NCBI RefSeq assembly: GCF_025854275.1
Contig: NZ_CP107567.1
Coordinates: 2,914,001 to 2,978,000, forward strand
Length of the DNA: 64,000 nt
Direction of reading: 5' to 3'
DNA from: Streptomyces peucetius
Lineage (GTDB): Bacteria; Actinomycetota; Actinomycetes; Streptomycetales; Streptomycetaceae
In this document: piece after piece, positions 34,399 to 43,323 of the stretch
How positions within the stretch are numbered: the stretch's first letter is position 1
Layout: each line of letters starts with the position of its first letter
Notes under the pieces: model-generated
The model's database searches: none
Seen by the model: the letters and a program-made list of their open reading frames with translations, nothing else
Told to the model about the DNA's origin: nothing
Translations under genes and position numbers: made by a program

Positions 34399-36765
34399 TC
34401 AGTCCCGCAGCAGGTCCGGCACCCCGTCCCCGTCGGGCTGGTCACGACGGCCGGAGACCACCGTGAGCTGCTGGGTGGCCCGGGTCAGCGCCACGTACAG
34501 GACCCGCAGGCCGGCGGGCGATTCGTCGGCGATCTCGGCGGGCGAGACGACGACGGTCGCGTCGTACTCCAGCCCCTTCGCCTCCAGCGAGCCCAGCGCG
34601 ACGACCCGCTCCCCCAGGCCCGCCAGCCAGCGCGCCGCCTGCTCACGCCGGTTCATCGCGACGACGACACCGACCGTGCCGTCGACCCGGTCCAGCAGCC
34701 GCTCGGCCTCCGCCCGTACGGCCCCGGCGAGGTCCGCGCCGTCCGGGACCACCGCGAACCGCGGCCGGACCCCGGTGGAGCGGACGGCGGCCGGGGATTC
34801 CATGCCGGGCATGGCCAGCCTGAGCACCTTGGCGGCCAGCTCGGCGATCTCGGCCGGGTTGCGGTAGTTGACGGTCAGCTCGAAGCGGCGGCGCGGACGG
34901 GTGCCGAGCGCCTCGTCGCGGGCCTCGGCCGCCTCGTCCGGCGAGGACCACGACGACTGGGCCGGGTCGCCGACGACCGTCCAGGTGGCGTGCCGGCCGC
35001 GGCGGCCGATCATCCGCCACTGCATGGGCGTGACGTCCTGCGCCTCGTCGACGATGACGTGCGCGTACTCGGTGCGCTCCGCCGCGAGGCGCTCCGCGCG
35101 CTCGCGCTGCGACTCCTCGCGCTGCGGCATCAGCTCCTCGAGCCCGGTCAGCTGGTCCAGCGGGTCGAGCTCACGCCGCCGGCGGGGCCGTGCGGGTGTG
35201 CCGAGCAGGGTGCTCAGCTCGTCCAGGAGCGCCACGTCGTGCACGGACAAGCCGTCGCGGCGCAGCGAGCGGGCCAGTCGGCGCACCTCGCCCGGGTTGA
35301 GCACGCGGCGGGCCCAGCGGCCGAGGCGCCGTTCGTCGGCCATGGCGGCGAGCACGGCGCGCGGAGTCAGCTCGGGCCACCAGGCGTCCAGGAAGGCGGT
35401 GAAGCTGTCCTCGCCGGTGACGTCCTCGTCGAAGGAGGAGCGGAGCTCCGCGGCGAGTTCCGGGTCGCCGGTGTGCCGCGCCGCGGCGCCGGACTTGGCG
35501 TACAGGGCGTCCAGCAGCAGCCGCCGGGCGCGCGGGCGCAGCAGGTTCACGGGGGCGGTTCCGCCCAGCACGTTGTGACGGATGCGCTGGAGTTCGTCGG
35601 CCTCCAGCTCCAGGCGCCGGCCGAAGGCGACGACGCGCAGCCGGGTGGGCGTCGCCCCGGGGGCGTCCGGCTCCTCGCCGAAGGCGAGCTGACCGTCGTC
35701 CGGGGCGGAAGGGGGCAGCTCCAGCGCGCCGCGCGCGGCCTTGCGCAGCACCTTCAGCATCCGGGAGGAGCCCTTGACGCGGGCGACGGCCGGCTCGTCG
35801 TAGACCGTGGCCTCCGCTCCGTCGACCAGCGAGCCGACGGCGCGGATCGCGACCTGCCCCTCCTCGCCCAGCGAGGGCAGTACGCCTTCGGTGTAGGCGA
35901 CGAGCAGCGGCGTCGGGGACACGATGAGGATGCCGCCCGCGTAACGGCGCCGGTCCTGGTAGAGCAGGTAGGCGGCGCGGTGCAGGGCGACGGCCGTCTT
36001 GCCGGTGCCCGGACCGCCCTCCACGTACGTCACGGACGCGGCGGGGGCGCGGATCACCAGGTCCTGCTCGGCCTGGATGGAGGCGACGATGTCCCGCATC
36101 GTGTGGCTGCGGGCCTGCCCGAGCGCCGCCATCAGCGCGCCGTCGCCGATGACGGGGAGGGGCTGTCCGTTCAGCGCGGCGGTCAGCTCCGGTCGCATCA
36201 GGTCGTCCTCGACGCCGAGGACCTTGCGGCCCTTGGAGCGGATGACGCGGCGGCGCACCACACGCCCCGGGTCGACCGGGGTGGAACGGTAGAACGGCGC
36301 GGCGGCCGGGGCGCGCCAGTCGATGACGAGCGGGGTGTAGTCGGAGTCGAGTACGCCGATCCGGCCGATGTGCAGGGTCTCGCCGATGTCGGCGGTGTTG
36401 TCCGGCCGTACGGCGTCGTCCGCGGGCTCGACGGAGGTGTAGGCGCCGTCGGGGCCCTTGACGCCGTCCTTGCCGGCCAGCAGGTCGATCCGGCCGAAGA
36501 GGAAGTCCTCGAACTCGTTGTTCAGCCGGTTGAGGTGGATGCCGGCCCGGAAGACCTGGGCGTCCCGCTCGGCGAGCGCGCCGGGCGTGCCGACCTGGCC
36601 CCGTTTGGCGGCGTCGTTCATCAGGAACTCGGCCTCGTGGATCTTCTCCTCGAGACGGCGGTACACCTGGTCCAGGTGTACCTGTTCGACACCGATCTCA
36701 CGGTCTCGCACCGTGTCGGCGGTGGAGCCGACCACGGATTCGACAGCGGCATCCTGCGCGGCCAC
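34399..36765 (-). CDS. HelD-like superfamily 1 (UvrD/Rep-type) helicase, RNA-polymerase-recycling factor family
   Basis: A 788-residue SF1 ATPase. The N-terminal coiled coil (VHLDQVYRRLEEKIHEAEFLMNDAAKRGQ, residues about 30-60) and the conserved GRIGVLDSDYTPLVIDWRAPAAAPFYRSTP segment are hallmarks of the HelD class. Walker A is YVEGGPGTGKTAVALHR (Lys256), motif II VIVDEAQDVTPMQWRM, motif IV region TVNYRNPAEIAELA, motif VI LYVALTRATQQL. In actinobacteria HelD clears stalled RNA polymerase, and the HelR variant confers rifampicin tolerance. GTG 36765 follows AGAAGGGGG. Whether this is HelR itself is not decidable here. Confidence 0.88.
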   Translation of the reverse strand: MAAQDAAVESVVGSTADTVRDREIGVEQVHLDQVYRRLEEKIHEAEFLMNDAAKRGQVGTPGALAERDAQVFRAGIHLNRLNNEFEDFLFGRIDLLAGKDGVKGPDGAYTSVEPADDAVRPDNTADIGETLHIGRIGVLDSDYTPLVIDWRAPAAAPFYRSTPVDPGRVVRRRVIRSKGRKVLGVEDDLMRPELTAALNGQPLPVIGDGALMAALGQARSHTMRDIVASIQAEQDLVIRAPAASVTYVEGGPGTGKTAVALHRAAYLLYQDRRRYAGGILIVSPTPLLVAYTEGVLPSLGEEGQVAIRAVGSLVDGAEATVYDEPAVARVKGSSRMLKVLRKAARGALELPPSAPDDGQLAFGEEPDAPGATPTRLRVVAFGRRLELEADELQRIRHNVLGGTAPVNLLRPRARRLLLDALYAKSGAAARHTGDPELAAELRSSFDEDVTGEDSFTAFLDAWWPELTPRAVLAAMADERRLGRWARRVLNPGEVRRLARSLRRDGLSVHDVALLDELSTLLGTPARPRRRRELDPLDQLTGLEELMPQREESQRERAERLAAERTEYAHVIVDEAQDVTPMQWRMIGRRGRHATWTVVGDPAQSSWSSPDEAAEARDEALGTRPRRRFELTVNYRNPAEIAELAAKVLRLAMPGMESPAAVRSTGVRPRFAVVPDGADLAGAVRAEAERLLDRVDGTVGVVVAMNRREQAARWLAGLGERVVALGSLEAKGLEYDATVVVSPAEIADESPAGLRVLYVALTRATQQLTVVSGRRDQPDGDGVPDLLRD

Positions 36766-36976
36766 CGGGCCCCCTTCTCAACAGCACTGGGCAGCCGTCA
36801 ACCGTACGGCAAGGGGCGAGGATATTGCACCTGCCCGGGCCGCGGCGGGGCAGGTGGGGTGCAGGTCCGGGGCGTGTGCGCACAGGACGGCGGACGCCGG
36901 CCCCCGCGCACCGTCCGCGGACACGCGAACGGGGCCGGGGACCGCAGGGCTTCCCGGCCGGATGCGGCGGCAACGG

Positions 36977-37807
36977 CTACGCGTCGACCTCGACCAGCCG
37001 TTCGCCCTCGAACGTGCGGACCTCGAAGTGGTCGATGTCGTTCCGGTCCATCGCCGCGCCGCCGTGGACGTACAGCGGGTTCTTGGCGTCCTTGTTCGGG
37101 CTGTCGGGGATTCCGTAGCCCCACTTCGGGACGGCCCAGGAGGTCACGACCTCCTCCTCACCGGTCTTGGAGACGGCGATGAGGTTGCACTTGAGAGGTC
37201 CCTTGACGTTTTTCAGCTCCAGGACGGCGTGGGTGCCCCAGCCCTTCTCCTCCATGCCGACGACGGCGCTGACCTTGGTTGTCGGGTCCTTGGCCTGCAC
37301 CTTTTCCTCCATGTGGTGGAAGAAGGCGTCCTCGGCCGGGCTGGTGGGATGCGGGTCGGCCCCTGCCACGTTGCTGCCCGTGCCGTCCGCCGTGACGACG
37401 ACGGCGACGGCCGGACCGCCGATGATCAGCGCGGCGGCCGCCGCGAGCAGGTACATGCCGCGCCTGCGCTTGTGGGCGCGCTTGACGGCGACCTCGTTCA
37501 GCAGGCCGTCGAGCACCTTGGGACTCGGGGACGTGGGCACCACGGGGACGGGCCGGGGCGGCGGGAAGTCCTCCATGCCGCGCATTCCGGGCAGGCCGTA
37601 GACATTGCTCTGCGCCGGTGCGGGGGCCGGGGCCTCCGCGAGCATCGCGAGCATCGGCTCCATCCCCGAGAACTCCTCGAGGTGGGCGGCACAGATGTCG
37701 CACCCCGCCAGATGCGCCTCGAAGGCGGAGGCGTCCGCTTCGTCGAGCACGCCGAGCACATATGCGCCGACGGCGTCGTGCACGGATTCCTGCTCGTGCA
37801 TGGTCAT
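36977..37807 (-). CDS. rsuA: Anti-sigma factor with ZAS zinc-binding motif (RsuA-like)
   Basis: A 276-residue membrane protein. The N-terminal zinc-binding anti-sigma domain has H-x3-C-x2-C (AHLAGCDICAAHL) after HEQESVHDAVGAYVLGVLDE. A single membrane helix (GMYLLAAAAALIIGGPAVAVVVTADG, about residues 117-142) leads to an extracytoplasmic domain (AEDAFFHHMEEKVQAKDPTTKVSAVVGMEEK...). ATG 37807 overlaps the sigma-factor stop by 4 nt, so the pair is coupled. It should sequester the upstream ECF sigma factor until a cell-envelope signal triggers release. The symbol follows S. coelicolor synteny from memory. Confidence 0.88.
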   Translation of the reverse strand: MTMHEQESVHDAVGAYVLGVLDEADASAFEAHLAGCDICAAHLEEFSGMEPMLAMLAEAPAPAPAQSNVYGLPGMRGMEDFPPPRPVPVVPTSPSPKVLDGLLNEVAVKRAHKRRRGMYLLAAAAALIIGGPAVAVVVTADGTGSNVAGADPHPTSPAEDAFFHHMEEKVQAKDPTTKVSAVVGMEEKGWGTHAVLELKNVKGPLKCNLIAVSKTGEEEVVTSWAVPKWGYGIPDSPNKDAKNPLYVHGGAAMDRNDIDHFEVRTFEGERLVEVDA

Positions 37808-38397
37808 GCCGAGACCCCCCTCTCCTCAAGAGCGAGCTTCATGGAACGGAGCGCATAGAACACTCGGGACCGCACGGTCCCGCTGGGTATGCCGAGCGTT
37901 TCGGCCGCCTCATTGACCGTACGCCCCTTGAAATACGTCTCGACAAGAACTTCCCTGTGGGCGGGCGTCAAATCGTCGAGCGCATCTGAGAGCGTCATCA
38001 GCCACAACGCCTTGTCGATCTCGTCCTCCGCGGGCATGACCTCCAGCGGCGACGGATCGACCTCCTGCGGCCGGGCCTGCCGGCTGCGGTGGCCGTCGAT
38101 GACGATGCGCCGGGCGACCGTCACCAGCCAGGGTCGGACAGAGCCGGTCGCACGGTTGAGCTGGCCGGCGTTCTTCCAGGCACGGATGAGCGTCTCCTGC
38201 ACGACATCCTCGGCGCGCTGGCGGTCGCCGGCGACGAGACGCAGTACATAGGCGAGCAACGGTCCTGCGTGTTCACGGTAGAGAGCACGCATCAACTCCT
38301 CGTCGGGCACAGAGGTGTCGATACGCGGCTTCTCACTGCGATGGCGGGCCCGTTGCGGACGGTCATCGGCCACGGCGGCATCCTTGCGCACCTGCAC
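37804..38397 (-). CDS. sigU: ECF RNA polymerase sigma factor (SigU-like)
   Basis: A 197-residue ECF sigma factor. Region 2 (ELMRALYREHAGPLLAYVLRLVAGDRQRAEDVVQETLIRAWKNAGQL, with DVVQETLIRAW in 2.2) and region 4 (LDDLTPAHREVLVETYFKGRTVNEAAETLGIPSGTVRSRVFYALRSMK, with the -35-binding helix-turn-helix) are both complete. The start at 38397 is GTG; a basic N-terminal tail precedes region 2. In S. coelicolor SigU is controlled by RsuA and its release delays development; the same gene pair and neighbours are seen here. Confidence 0.92.
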   Translation of the reverse strand: MQVRKDAAVADDRPQRARHRSEKPRIDTSVPDEELMRALYREHAGPLLAYVLRLVAGDRQRAEDVVQETLIRAWKNAGQLNRATGSVRPWLVTVARRIVIDGHRSRQARPQEVDPSPLEVMPAEDEIDKALWLMTLSDALDDLTPAHREVLVETYFKGRTVNEAAETLGIPSGTVRSRVFYALRSMKLALEERGVSA

Positions 38398-38487
38398 CTC
38401 CCGGTCGAGACCTGATTTCGTCGGCTGGCCGCCAGGCGCCCCTGCGGCGCGTCCTGGTCCCTCTTCACTACGGGGACCGCGGGAGGT

Positions 38488-39126
38488 TCACTCAACGCCG
38501 GCCGAAGAAACTTCAAGATCTTTCACGGCGGTCCTCCTGCGGTGCCGGGCCACGCGCTCGCGGTTCCCGCACACCTCGCTGGAGCACCAGCGCCGACGCC
38601 TGCCGCGCGACGTGTCCAGGTACACCCGGCGGCAGTTGTCGCCCTCGCACTGCCGCAGCCGTGAGCGTGCGACGGGATCGGTGAGGAGGTCGATCGCGTC
38701 CCTGGCGACGACGGCGAGGAGCGCGGCGCACCCGGGGACGGTGCTCAGCGCCCGTACCAGGTGGCCCTCCTCGTCGCGAACGGCCCTGACGCCCGGCGGG
38801 GCGCTCTGCGCACGGGAGTTGAGCACCGCCAGATCGTGCTCCGCGCAGCCTTCCCCGGGGCCGTTGCGCACCAGACGGTCGACGCAGTCGCGCAGTTCGA
38901 CGAAGGCGGCCACCCAGCCGCTGTCGGCGCCGGTCAGCCGGGTGCCGGCGGGGACGAGGCCGGCGCCGGTGAGCCAGCTGGTCAACCGCCCTGGCTCCGC
39001 CAGGGGTTCGCGCCCCTCGGGCTGTCGGTCCGCCTCCTGTGCCGTCGCCACCAGGTCCAGGCAGATCCGACCGGAGTCGAACCGCCAGGGCTGTGCGTGG
39101 GAGCCGCCCGTACCCGCCGCTGTCAT
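38488..39126 (-). CDS. CGNR zinc-finger (ABATE-domain) protein, likely stress-response regulator
   Basis: A 212-residue protein with an N-terminal ABATE-type domain (WRFDSGRICLDLVATAQ...) and a C-terminal CGNR zinc finger: C-x4-C (CEGDNC), then C-x4-C-G-N-R (CSSEVCGNRERVARHRRR), a putative DNA-binding treble clef. The family is common in actinobacteria, often described as stress-induced transcription regulators. It lies upstream of sigU on the same strand, separated by 90 bp. Its targets are unknown. Confidence 0.85.
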   Translation of the reverse strand: MTAAGTGGSHAQPWRFDSGRICLDLVATAQEADRQPEGREPLAEPGRLTSWLTGAGLVPAGTRLTGADSGWVAAFVELRDCVDRLVRNGPGEGCAEHDLAVLNSRAQSAPPGVRAVRDEEGHLVRALSTVPGCAALLAVVARDAIDLLTDPVARSRLRQCEGDNCRRVYLDTSRGRRRRWCSSEVCGNRERVARHRRRTAVKDLEVSSAGVE

Positions 39127-39215
39127 GCGCCTGTCACCGCCTCGGGATCACCGTCGGGTGTTCCCACCAGAGTGCCCGCCGACGGGTGCGGCCGGAAGAC
39201 CTCATCGGGACGCGC

Positions 39216-40451
39216 TCAGGCGTCGGTGCCGCCGCCGTCGCCCGAGTCGCCGCCCATGCCGGTGCCGCCGCCGTCGCCCTTGCCCGTGTCGGGGCCCGTG
39301 TCGGTGTCGGGTTCCGCGTACTTGGCGTCGGACGCGGGGTCGAGGGCCAGCCGGTAGCCGCGCTTCACGACGGTCTGGATCAGCTTGGGCGTGCCCAGCG
39401 CCGTACGCAGCCGGGCCATGGCCGTCTCCACGGCGTGTTCGTCCTTGCCCGCGCCGGGCAGTGCCCGCAGCAGGTCCGGGCGGGAGACGACCCAGCCGGG
39501 GCGCTCCGACAGGGCACGCAGCAGGGCCATGCCGGCGGGCGGCACCGGACGCAGCTCGTCGTCGACGAGGACGGCATGGCCGCGGATCTCGACGCGGCGG
39601 CCCGCGGCCGGAAACGTACGGGCGCGGGCGGGCAGTTCGAAGCCGAGCAGCTGCACCAGCGGGCCGAGCCTGAACCGCTCCGGCTGCACCGTGGCGACGC
39701 CGGCGGCCTGCAGCGGAACCGCGGTGACCGGGCCCACGCAGGCGGCCAGGACGTCACGGCCGAGGGCGCCCAGCAGGTCGGGGAGGAGGCCGCGGCTCTC
39801 CGCCCGGTTCAGCAGGGAGGCGGCGGCCGGGGCGCTGGTGAAGGTGACGGCGTCCAGGCCGCGCGCGACCGTCGCGTCCAGCAGCCGGTCGAGCGGCGCG
39901 ATGTCCTCGGGCGGCATCCAGCGGTAGACGGGTACGAGGACGACCTCCGCGCCCCCCGCCCGCAGCGACTCGACGAATCCGGGCAGCGGCTCGCCGTGCA
40001 GCTGGAGCGCGACCCGGCGGCCGGCCACCCCCTCGCCGAGCAGCCGGTCCAGTACCTCCGCCATGGACTCGGACGGCGGCGACCACTCCTCCGTGAGCCC
40101 CGCCGCGCGGATGGCGCCCTTGACCTTGGGTCCGCGGGCCAGCAGCTCGGCGCCGCGCAGCCGGCCGAGCAGCTGCTCGCCGAGCCCCCAGCCGTCGGCG
40201 GCCTCCACCCAGCCTCGGAAGCCGATGGCGGTCGTGGCGACGACGACGTCGGGGGTGTGGTCGATCAGCTCCTTGGTCGCGGCGAGCAGCTCCGCGTCGT
40301 CGGCGAGCGGAACGATGCGCAGCGCGGGGGCGTGCAGTACGGCCGCGCCCCGCCGCTGGAGCAGCGCGCCGAGCTCGTCGGCGCGCCGGGCGGCGGTCAC
40401 GCCGACGGTGAAGCCCGCGAGGGGGCCGTGCGGTTGGGCTTGGTCGTGCAT
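39216..40451 (-). CDS. nnaR: NnaR: HemD-like domain fused to an OmpR-type DNA-binding domain (nitrate assimilation regulator)
   Basis: A 411-residue fusion. Residues about 12-265 are a uroporphyrinogen-III-synthase-like fold (PLAGFTVGVTAARRADELGALLQRRGAAVLHAPALRIVPL... and DAVTFTSAPAAASLL). Residues about 285-375 form a winged helix of the response-regulator C-terminal class (LRPVPPAGMALLRALSERPGWVVSRPDLLRALPG...VETAMARLRTAL). The tail is Asp/Gly-rich. In S. coelicolor NnaR works with GlnR on nitrate assimilation genes (established); here it lies directly downstream of narK. ATG 40451 is preferred over 40523, which is in upstream sequence. The HemD activity is probably absent. Confidence 0.88.
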   Translation of the reverse strand: MHDQAQPHGPLAGFTVGVTAARRADELGALLQRRGAAVLHAPALRIVPLADDAELLAATKELIDHTPDVVVATTAIGFRGWVEAADGWGLGEQLLGRLRGAELLARGPKVKGAIRAAGLTEEWSPPSESMAEVLDRLLGEGVAGRRVALQLHGEPLPGFVESLRAGGAEVVLVPVYRWMPPEDIAPLDRLLDATVARGLDAVTFTSAPAAASLLNRAESRGLLPDLLGALGRDVLAACVGPVTAVPLQAAGVATVQPERFRLGPLVQLLGFELPARARTFPAAGRRVEIRGHAVLVDDELRPVPPAGMALLRALSERPGWVVSRPDLLRALPGAGKDEHAVETAMARLRTALGTPKLIQTVVKRGYRLALDPASDAKYAEPDTDTGPDTGKGDGGGTGMGGDSGDGGGTDA

Positions 40452-40514
40452 CTCGGTCGTCCCCACTGCAGTGCCCTGATGGCCGGTGCCATTGAACGGT
40501 GAACGGGCGACCGA

Positions 40515-40538
40515 GCCTGTCAAAGGCGCGTGACAGGC
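40515..40538. promoter_or_regulatory. Inverted repeat between narK and nnaR
   Basis: GCCTGTCA (40515-40522) and TGACAGGC (40531-40538) with an 8-bp spacer lie 64 bp upstream of the nnaR ATG and 43 bp past the narK stop. It could be a weak terminator or an operator in the nnaR promoter. Confidence 0.45.
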
Positions 40539-40580
40539 CCGGTTCGCTCATATTTCACCGTCGTTACGTACTCCGCTCGC

Positions 40581-41933
40581 TCAGACCCGTGCGTGGACCC
40601 GGTCGGGCTCTGCCTGCGCGTCCGAGGTGCGGACCGGTACCACCACGGGCCGGCGAAGGTATACCGCCCAGGTGACGGCCGAGCAGACAGCGTAGAAGAC
40701 GAGGAAGGAGACGAAGGCGGCGGTTCCGGTCCCGGCGGTCTGGAAGGACTGGCGGAAGGCGAGGTTGATGGCGAGGCCGCCGACCGCGCCGACGGCGCCG
40801 ATGAGCCCCATGGAGGCGCCGGACAGCCGGCGCCCGTAGGCGGCCGCGGTCTCACCGGTCATGCCCTTGGCGAGCGCCTTGTTCTGGAAGATGCCGGGGA
40901 TCATCTTGTACGTCGAGCCGTTCCCGAGGCCGCTGAGCACGAACAGGGCGATGAACCCGACGAGGAACACCGGCAGCGACTCCTGGACCGAGGCGGCGAC
41001 GACCACCCCGGTCGCGACGGCCATGGCCACGAAATTCCCCAGAGTGATGCGCGCCCCGCCGAAGCGGTCGGCGAGCAGACCGCCCAGCGGCCGGATCAGG
41101 GAGCCGAGCAGTGGGCCGATGAAGGTGAGGGACGCCGCCTGCAGCGGTGTGCGGCCGAACTGGGTCTGGAGCACCAGGCCGAAGGCGAAGCTGTAGCCGA
41201 TGAACGAGCCGAAGGTGCCGACGTAGAGGAAGGCCATGATCCAGGTGTGGCCCTCCTTGGCCGCGTCGACGGCCGCGCCGGTGTCGTTCCTCACCGGTGC
41301 CAGGTTGTCCATCCACAGCGCGGCGCACAGCGCGGCGAGCACGATCAGCGGCAGGTAGATGCCCAGTACGAGCCGCGGGTGGGCCGCTCCCGCCGTGCCG
41401 ATGATCAGGAGGGAGACCAGCTGGATCACCGGTACGCCGATGTTGCCTCCGCCCGCGTTGAGGCCGAGCGCCCAGCCCTTCTTCCGCAGCGGGTAGAAGG
41501 CGTTGATGTTCGTCATCGACGACGCGAAGTTGCCGCCGCCGACACCCGTGAGCGCGGCGACCGCGAGGAACGTCGTGTACGAGGTGCCCGGCTCCATCAC
41601 CAGATACGCCGCGCCGGTCGGCACCAGCAGGAGCAGCGCGCTGAAGACCGTCCAGTTACGGCCGCCGAACTTCGCGACGGCGAAGGTGTACGGCACCCGG
41701 ATCACGGCGCCGACGAGGGTCGCCGTGCCGATCAGGAAGAACTTGCCCGCCGGATCGATCCCGTACTCGGGCCCCATGAAGAGGACCATCACGGACCACA
41801 GGCTCCAGATGGAGAAGCCGATGTGCTCACTGAGCACGGAGAAGGCGAGGTTGCGCCGTGCGACCCGCTCCCCCTCGGTCCGCCAGAAGGTCTCGTCCTC
41901 GGGGTCCCACTGCTCGATCCATCGCCCTGCCAT
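40581..41933 (-). CDS. narK: Nitrate/nitrite MFS transporter (NarK family)
   Basis: A 450-residue MFS protein of the nitrate-nitrite porter family. Two glycine-rich signature regions are seen: TGVGGGNFASSMTNINAFYPLRKKGWALGLNAGGGNIGVP (nitrate signature in TM5) and GLGNGSTYKMIPGIF (TM11). The N-terminus MAGRWIEQWDPEDETFW is shared by Streptomyces NarK proteins. ATG 41933 follows TGGAGG. A GlnR-type box lies 70-90 bp upstream and nnaR is next in the same direction, fitting nitrogen-controlled nitrate uptake or nitrite export. Confidence 0.93.
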   Translation of the reverse strand: MAGRWIEQWDPEDETFWRTEGERVARRNLAFSVLSEHIGFSIWSLWSVMVLFMGPEYGIDPAGKFFLIGTATLVGAVIRVPYTFAVAKFGGRNWTVFSALLLLVPTGAAYLVMEPGTSYTTFLAVAALTGVGGGNFASSMTNINAFYPLRKKGWALGLNAGGGNIGVPVIQLVSLLIIGTAGAAHPRLVLGIYLPLIVLAALCAALWMDNLAPVRNDTGAAVDAAKEGHTWIMAFLYVGTFGSFIGYSFAFGLVLQTQFGRTPLQAASLTFIGPLLGSLIRPLGGLLADRFGGARITLGNFVAMAVATGVVVAASVQESLPVFLVGFIALFVLSGLGNGSTYKMIPGIFQNKALAKGMTGETAAAYGRRLSGASMGLIGAVGAVGGLAINLAFRQSFQTAGTGTAAFVSFLVFYAVCSAVTWAVYLRRPVVVPVRTSDAQAEPDRVHARV

Positions 41934-42005
41934 CACGCGCCTCCACCTGATTGCGATCGTGGAGCCGACGTTATGGACGGCGCGTTTCAGGGCCGGTGGC
42001 AGCAG

Positions 42006-42032
42006 GTGACCGGAGCGAAACCTTGCTCTCAC
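42006..42032 (+). promoter_or_regulatory. GlnR-type box upstream of narK
   Basis: GTGAC (42006-42010), six bases, GAAAC (42017-42021), six bases, CTCAC (42028-42032): a perfect GTnAC-n6-GAAAC element followed by a 4/5 match of the next GTnAC at the same 11-bp pitch. The site lies 73-99 bp upstream of the narK ATG. This spacing is the known GlnR a-b box architecture; binding itself is inferred. Confidence 0.65.
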
Positions 42033-42104
42033 CCGACGGCCGGGCCGGATGTGAGCACCGGGCCCCGCCTGTCCGGGGCCGGGCGCCCGGGGTGCGCCGC
42101 AGTA

Positions 42105-42688
42105 CTAGGGACGGGCTTCGAGTACCAGGTTGAAGGGCGTCTGGGTGGCGCGGCGGAACCGCGTGAACCCCGCCTCCTCGGCCACCTCGCGAAGCCTCTT
42201 CTCACCGGCCTGCGCACCGAGTCCGGTGGCCACCTCCTGTGACAGCGAGGACGGAGTGCAGATGACGGTCGACGCCGCGTAGTAGATGCGGCCGACCGGA
42301 TTGAGGTTGTCGGCGAGCTCGTCGTTGGCGAACGGCTCGACCAGCATGACCGTCCCGTCGGGCGCGAGCGTCTCACGTGTGTGGCGCAGGGCTCCGACAG
42401 GGTCGCCCATGTCGTGCAGACAGTCGAAGAAGCAGACGAGGTCGTAGCCGTCGCCGGGGAAGTCCTTCGCCGAAGCGGCGCTTGGTGCGCTCGGTGACAT
42501 CGGCCGGCGTCAGCGGTCCGGCGTCCTTGAGCGCCGACCACAGACCGAGCTCCACGCCGATCATGATGAGCACGCCGTTTCATGGCGGCCCCCATGTCGG
42601 TGACCGCCTGCCCGAGGAGTTTCTCCAAGCGTTCCGAGTCGAAAGCCGGCTGTCCGGCCGTGCGACCGGTCTCTGCTCTCGTTGCCAT
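42105..42688 (-). pseudogene. Broken class I SAM-dependent methyltransferase
   Basis: Three fragments in three frames. Residues MATRAETGRTAGQPAFDSERLEKLLGQAVTDMGAAMKRR start at 42688. Then VLIMIGVELGLWSALKDAGPLTPADVTERTKRRFGEGL (a winged-helix/dimerisation piece) lies at about 42570-42450 in a second frame. Then DFPGDGYDLVCFFDCLHDMGDPVGALRHTRETLAPDGTVMLVEPFANDEL... to the end is in a third (42462-42105). The SAM-binding glycine motif and much of the central region between the helical and Rossmann parts are missing, so a deletion of roughly 150 codons plus frameshifts occurred. The gene is not functional as read. Confidence 0.8.
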
Positions 42689-42806
42689 GAGGACCGCCTC
42701 CTGGAGTGGCCGGTGCGACCGCACCCGCCTCTGAAATCGGGCTAGTTCTCCACATGACGGACAACAACGGACGAATCTGATCAGGGAGAGCCGTACACGT
42801 GAAAAA

Positions 42807-42840
42807 CCTCCGGCCCGCGGATGTTTCCGCGGGCCGGAGG
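42807..42840 (-). terminator. Rho-independent terminator of ssrA
   Basis: A perfect 15-bp stem, CCTCCGGCCCGCGGA (42807-42821) with TCCGCGGGCCGGAGG (42826-42840), loop TGTT, followed on the minus strand by TTTTTC. It lies 16 bp after the tmRNA 3' end. Confidence 0.9.
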
Positions 42841-42855
42841 CTTACATGGGATGAG

Positions 42856-43222
42856 TGGAGATGGCGGGAATCGAACCCGCGTCCAACGGTGCAGAACCAG
42901 GGCTTCTCCGTGTGCAGTCCGCTGCGATTTTCTCGGCCCCGGAGATCACGCGAACAAGTCTCCGACGGGCTCAGTCACTGTTTGATTTCCCTCTACGCCC
43001 CGTGACCGGGCTTAGAGGTTTAGTTCCCTAGCTGATGCCAGGATCCGGGTCGGGAACAGCCCCGGGCTGACACTTCGCAAGTCGCTACTTAGGCAGCGAG
43101 GGCGAAGGAATCGCGCTTGGTGTTGGCGATTATTGGTTGCGACATATGGTTAACGAGATCATTGCCGCTTCCTCGACACGCTTCCCCTGCTTCGACATCC
43201 GCTGTCGAAACCGATCATCCCC
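42856..43222 (-). ncRNA. ssrA: tmRNA
   Basis: A transfer-messenger RNA of about 367 nt. The 5' end GGGGATG (43222-43216) pairs with CATCTCC at the 3' end (42863-42857); a T-arm GGTTCGATTCCCGCC precedes it. The CCA is not encoded (CTC follows). The tag reading frame is 43127-43089 and encodes ANTKRDSFALAA then TAA, with GCC as the resume codon. It works with SmpB, encoded immediately upstream on the same strand, to rescue stalled ribosomes. The tag ends in the canonical ALAA degron, though it is shorter than the S. coelicolor tag as I recall it (ANTKRDSSQQAFALAA). Confidence 0.95.
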
Positions 43223-43323
43223 ATGTTGATTTTTCAAGCCCCGTGCGGGGCGGCGCCCCGCCTGGCGGGACAGGTGCCATCGTACGTGACCAACGCACCC
43301 CGGTGCCAGCGTATTCCCCGGCG

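Noticed and set aside
36766..36976. Rifamycin-associated element upstream of the HelD-like helicase
   Set aside because: No clear inverted element of that type was found by eye in the 211 bp upstream; cannot be supported.
34216..37182. 988-codon plus-strand ORF
   Set aside because: Antisense to the HelD-like helicase and the anti-sigma gene, both of which have clear protein motifs.
42857..42885. Possible stand-alone tRNA gene (T-arm GGTTCGATTCCCGCC)
   Set aside because: It is the 3' tRNA-like end of tmRNA: the paired 5' end, tag ORF and terminator are all in place.
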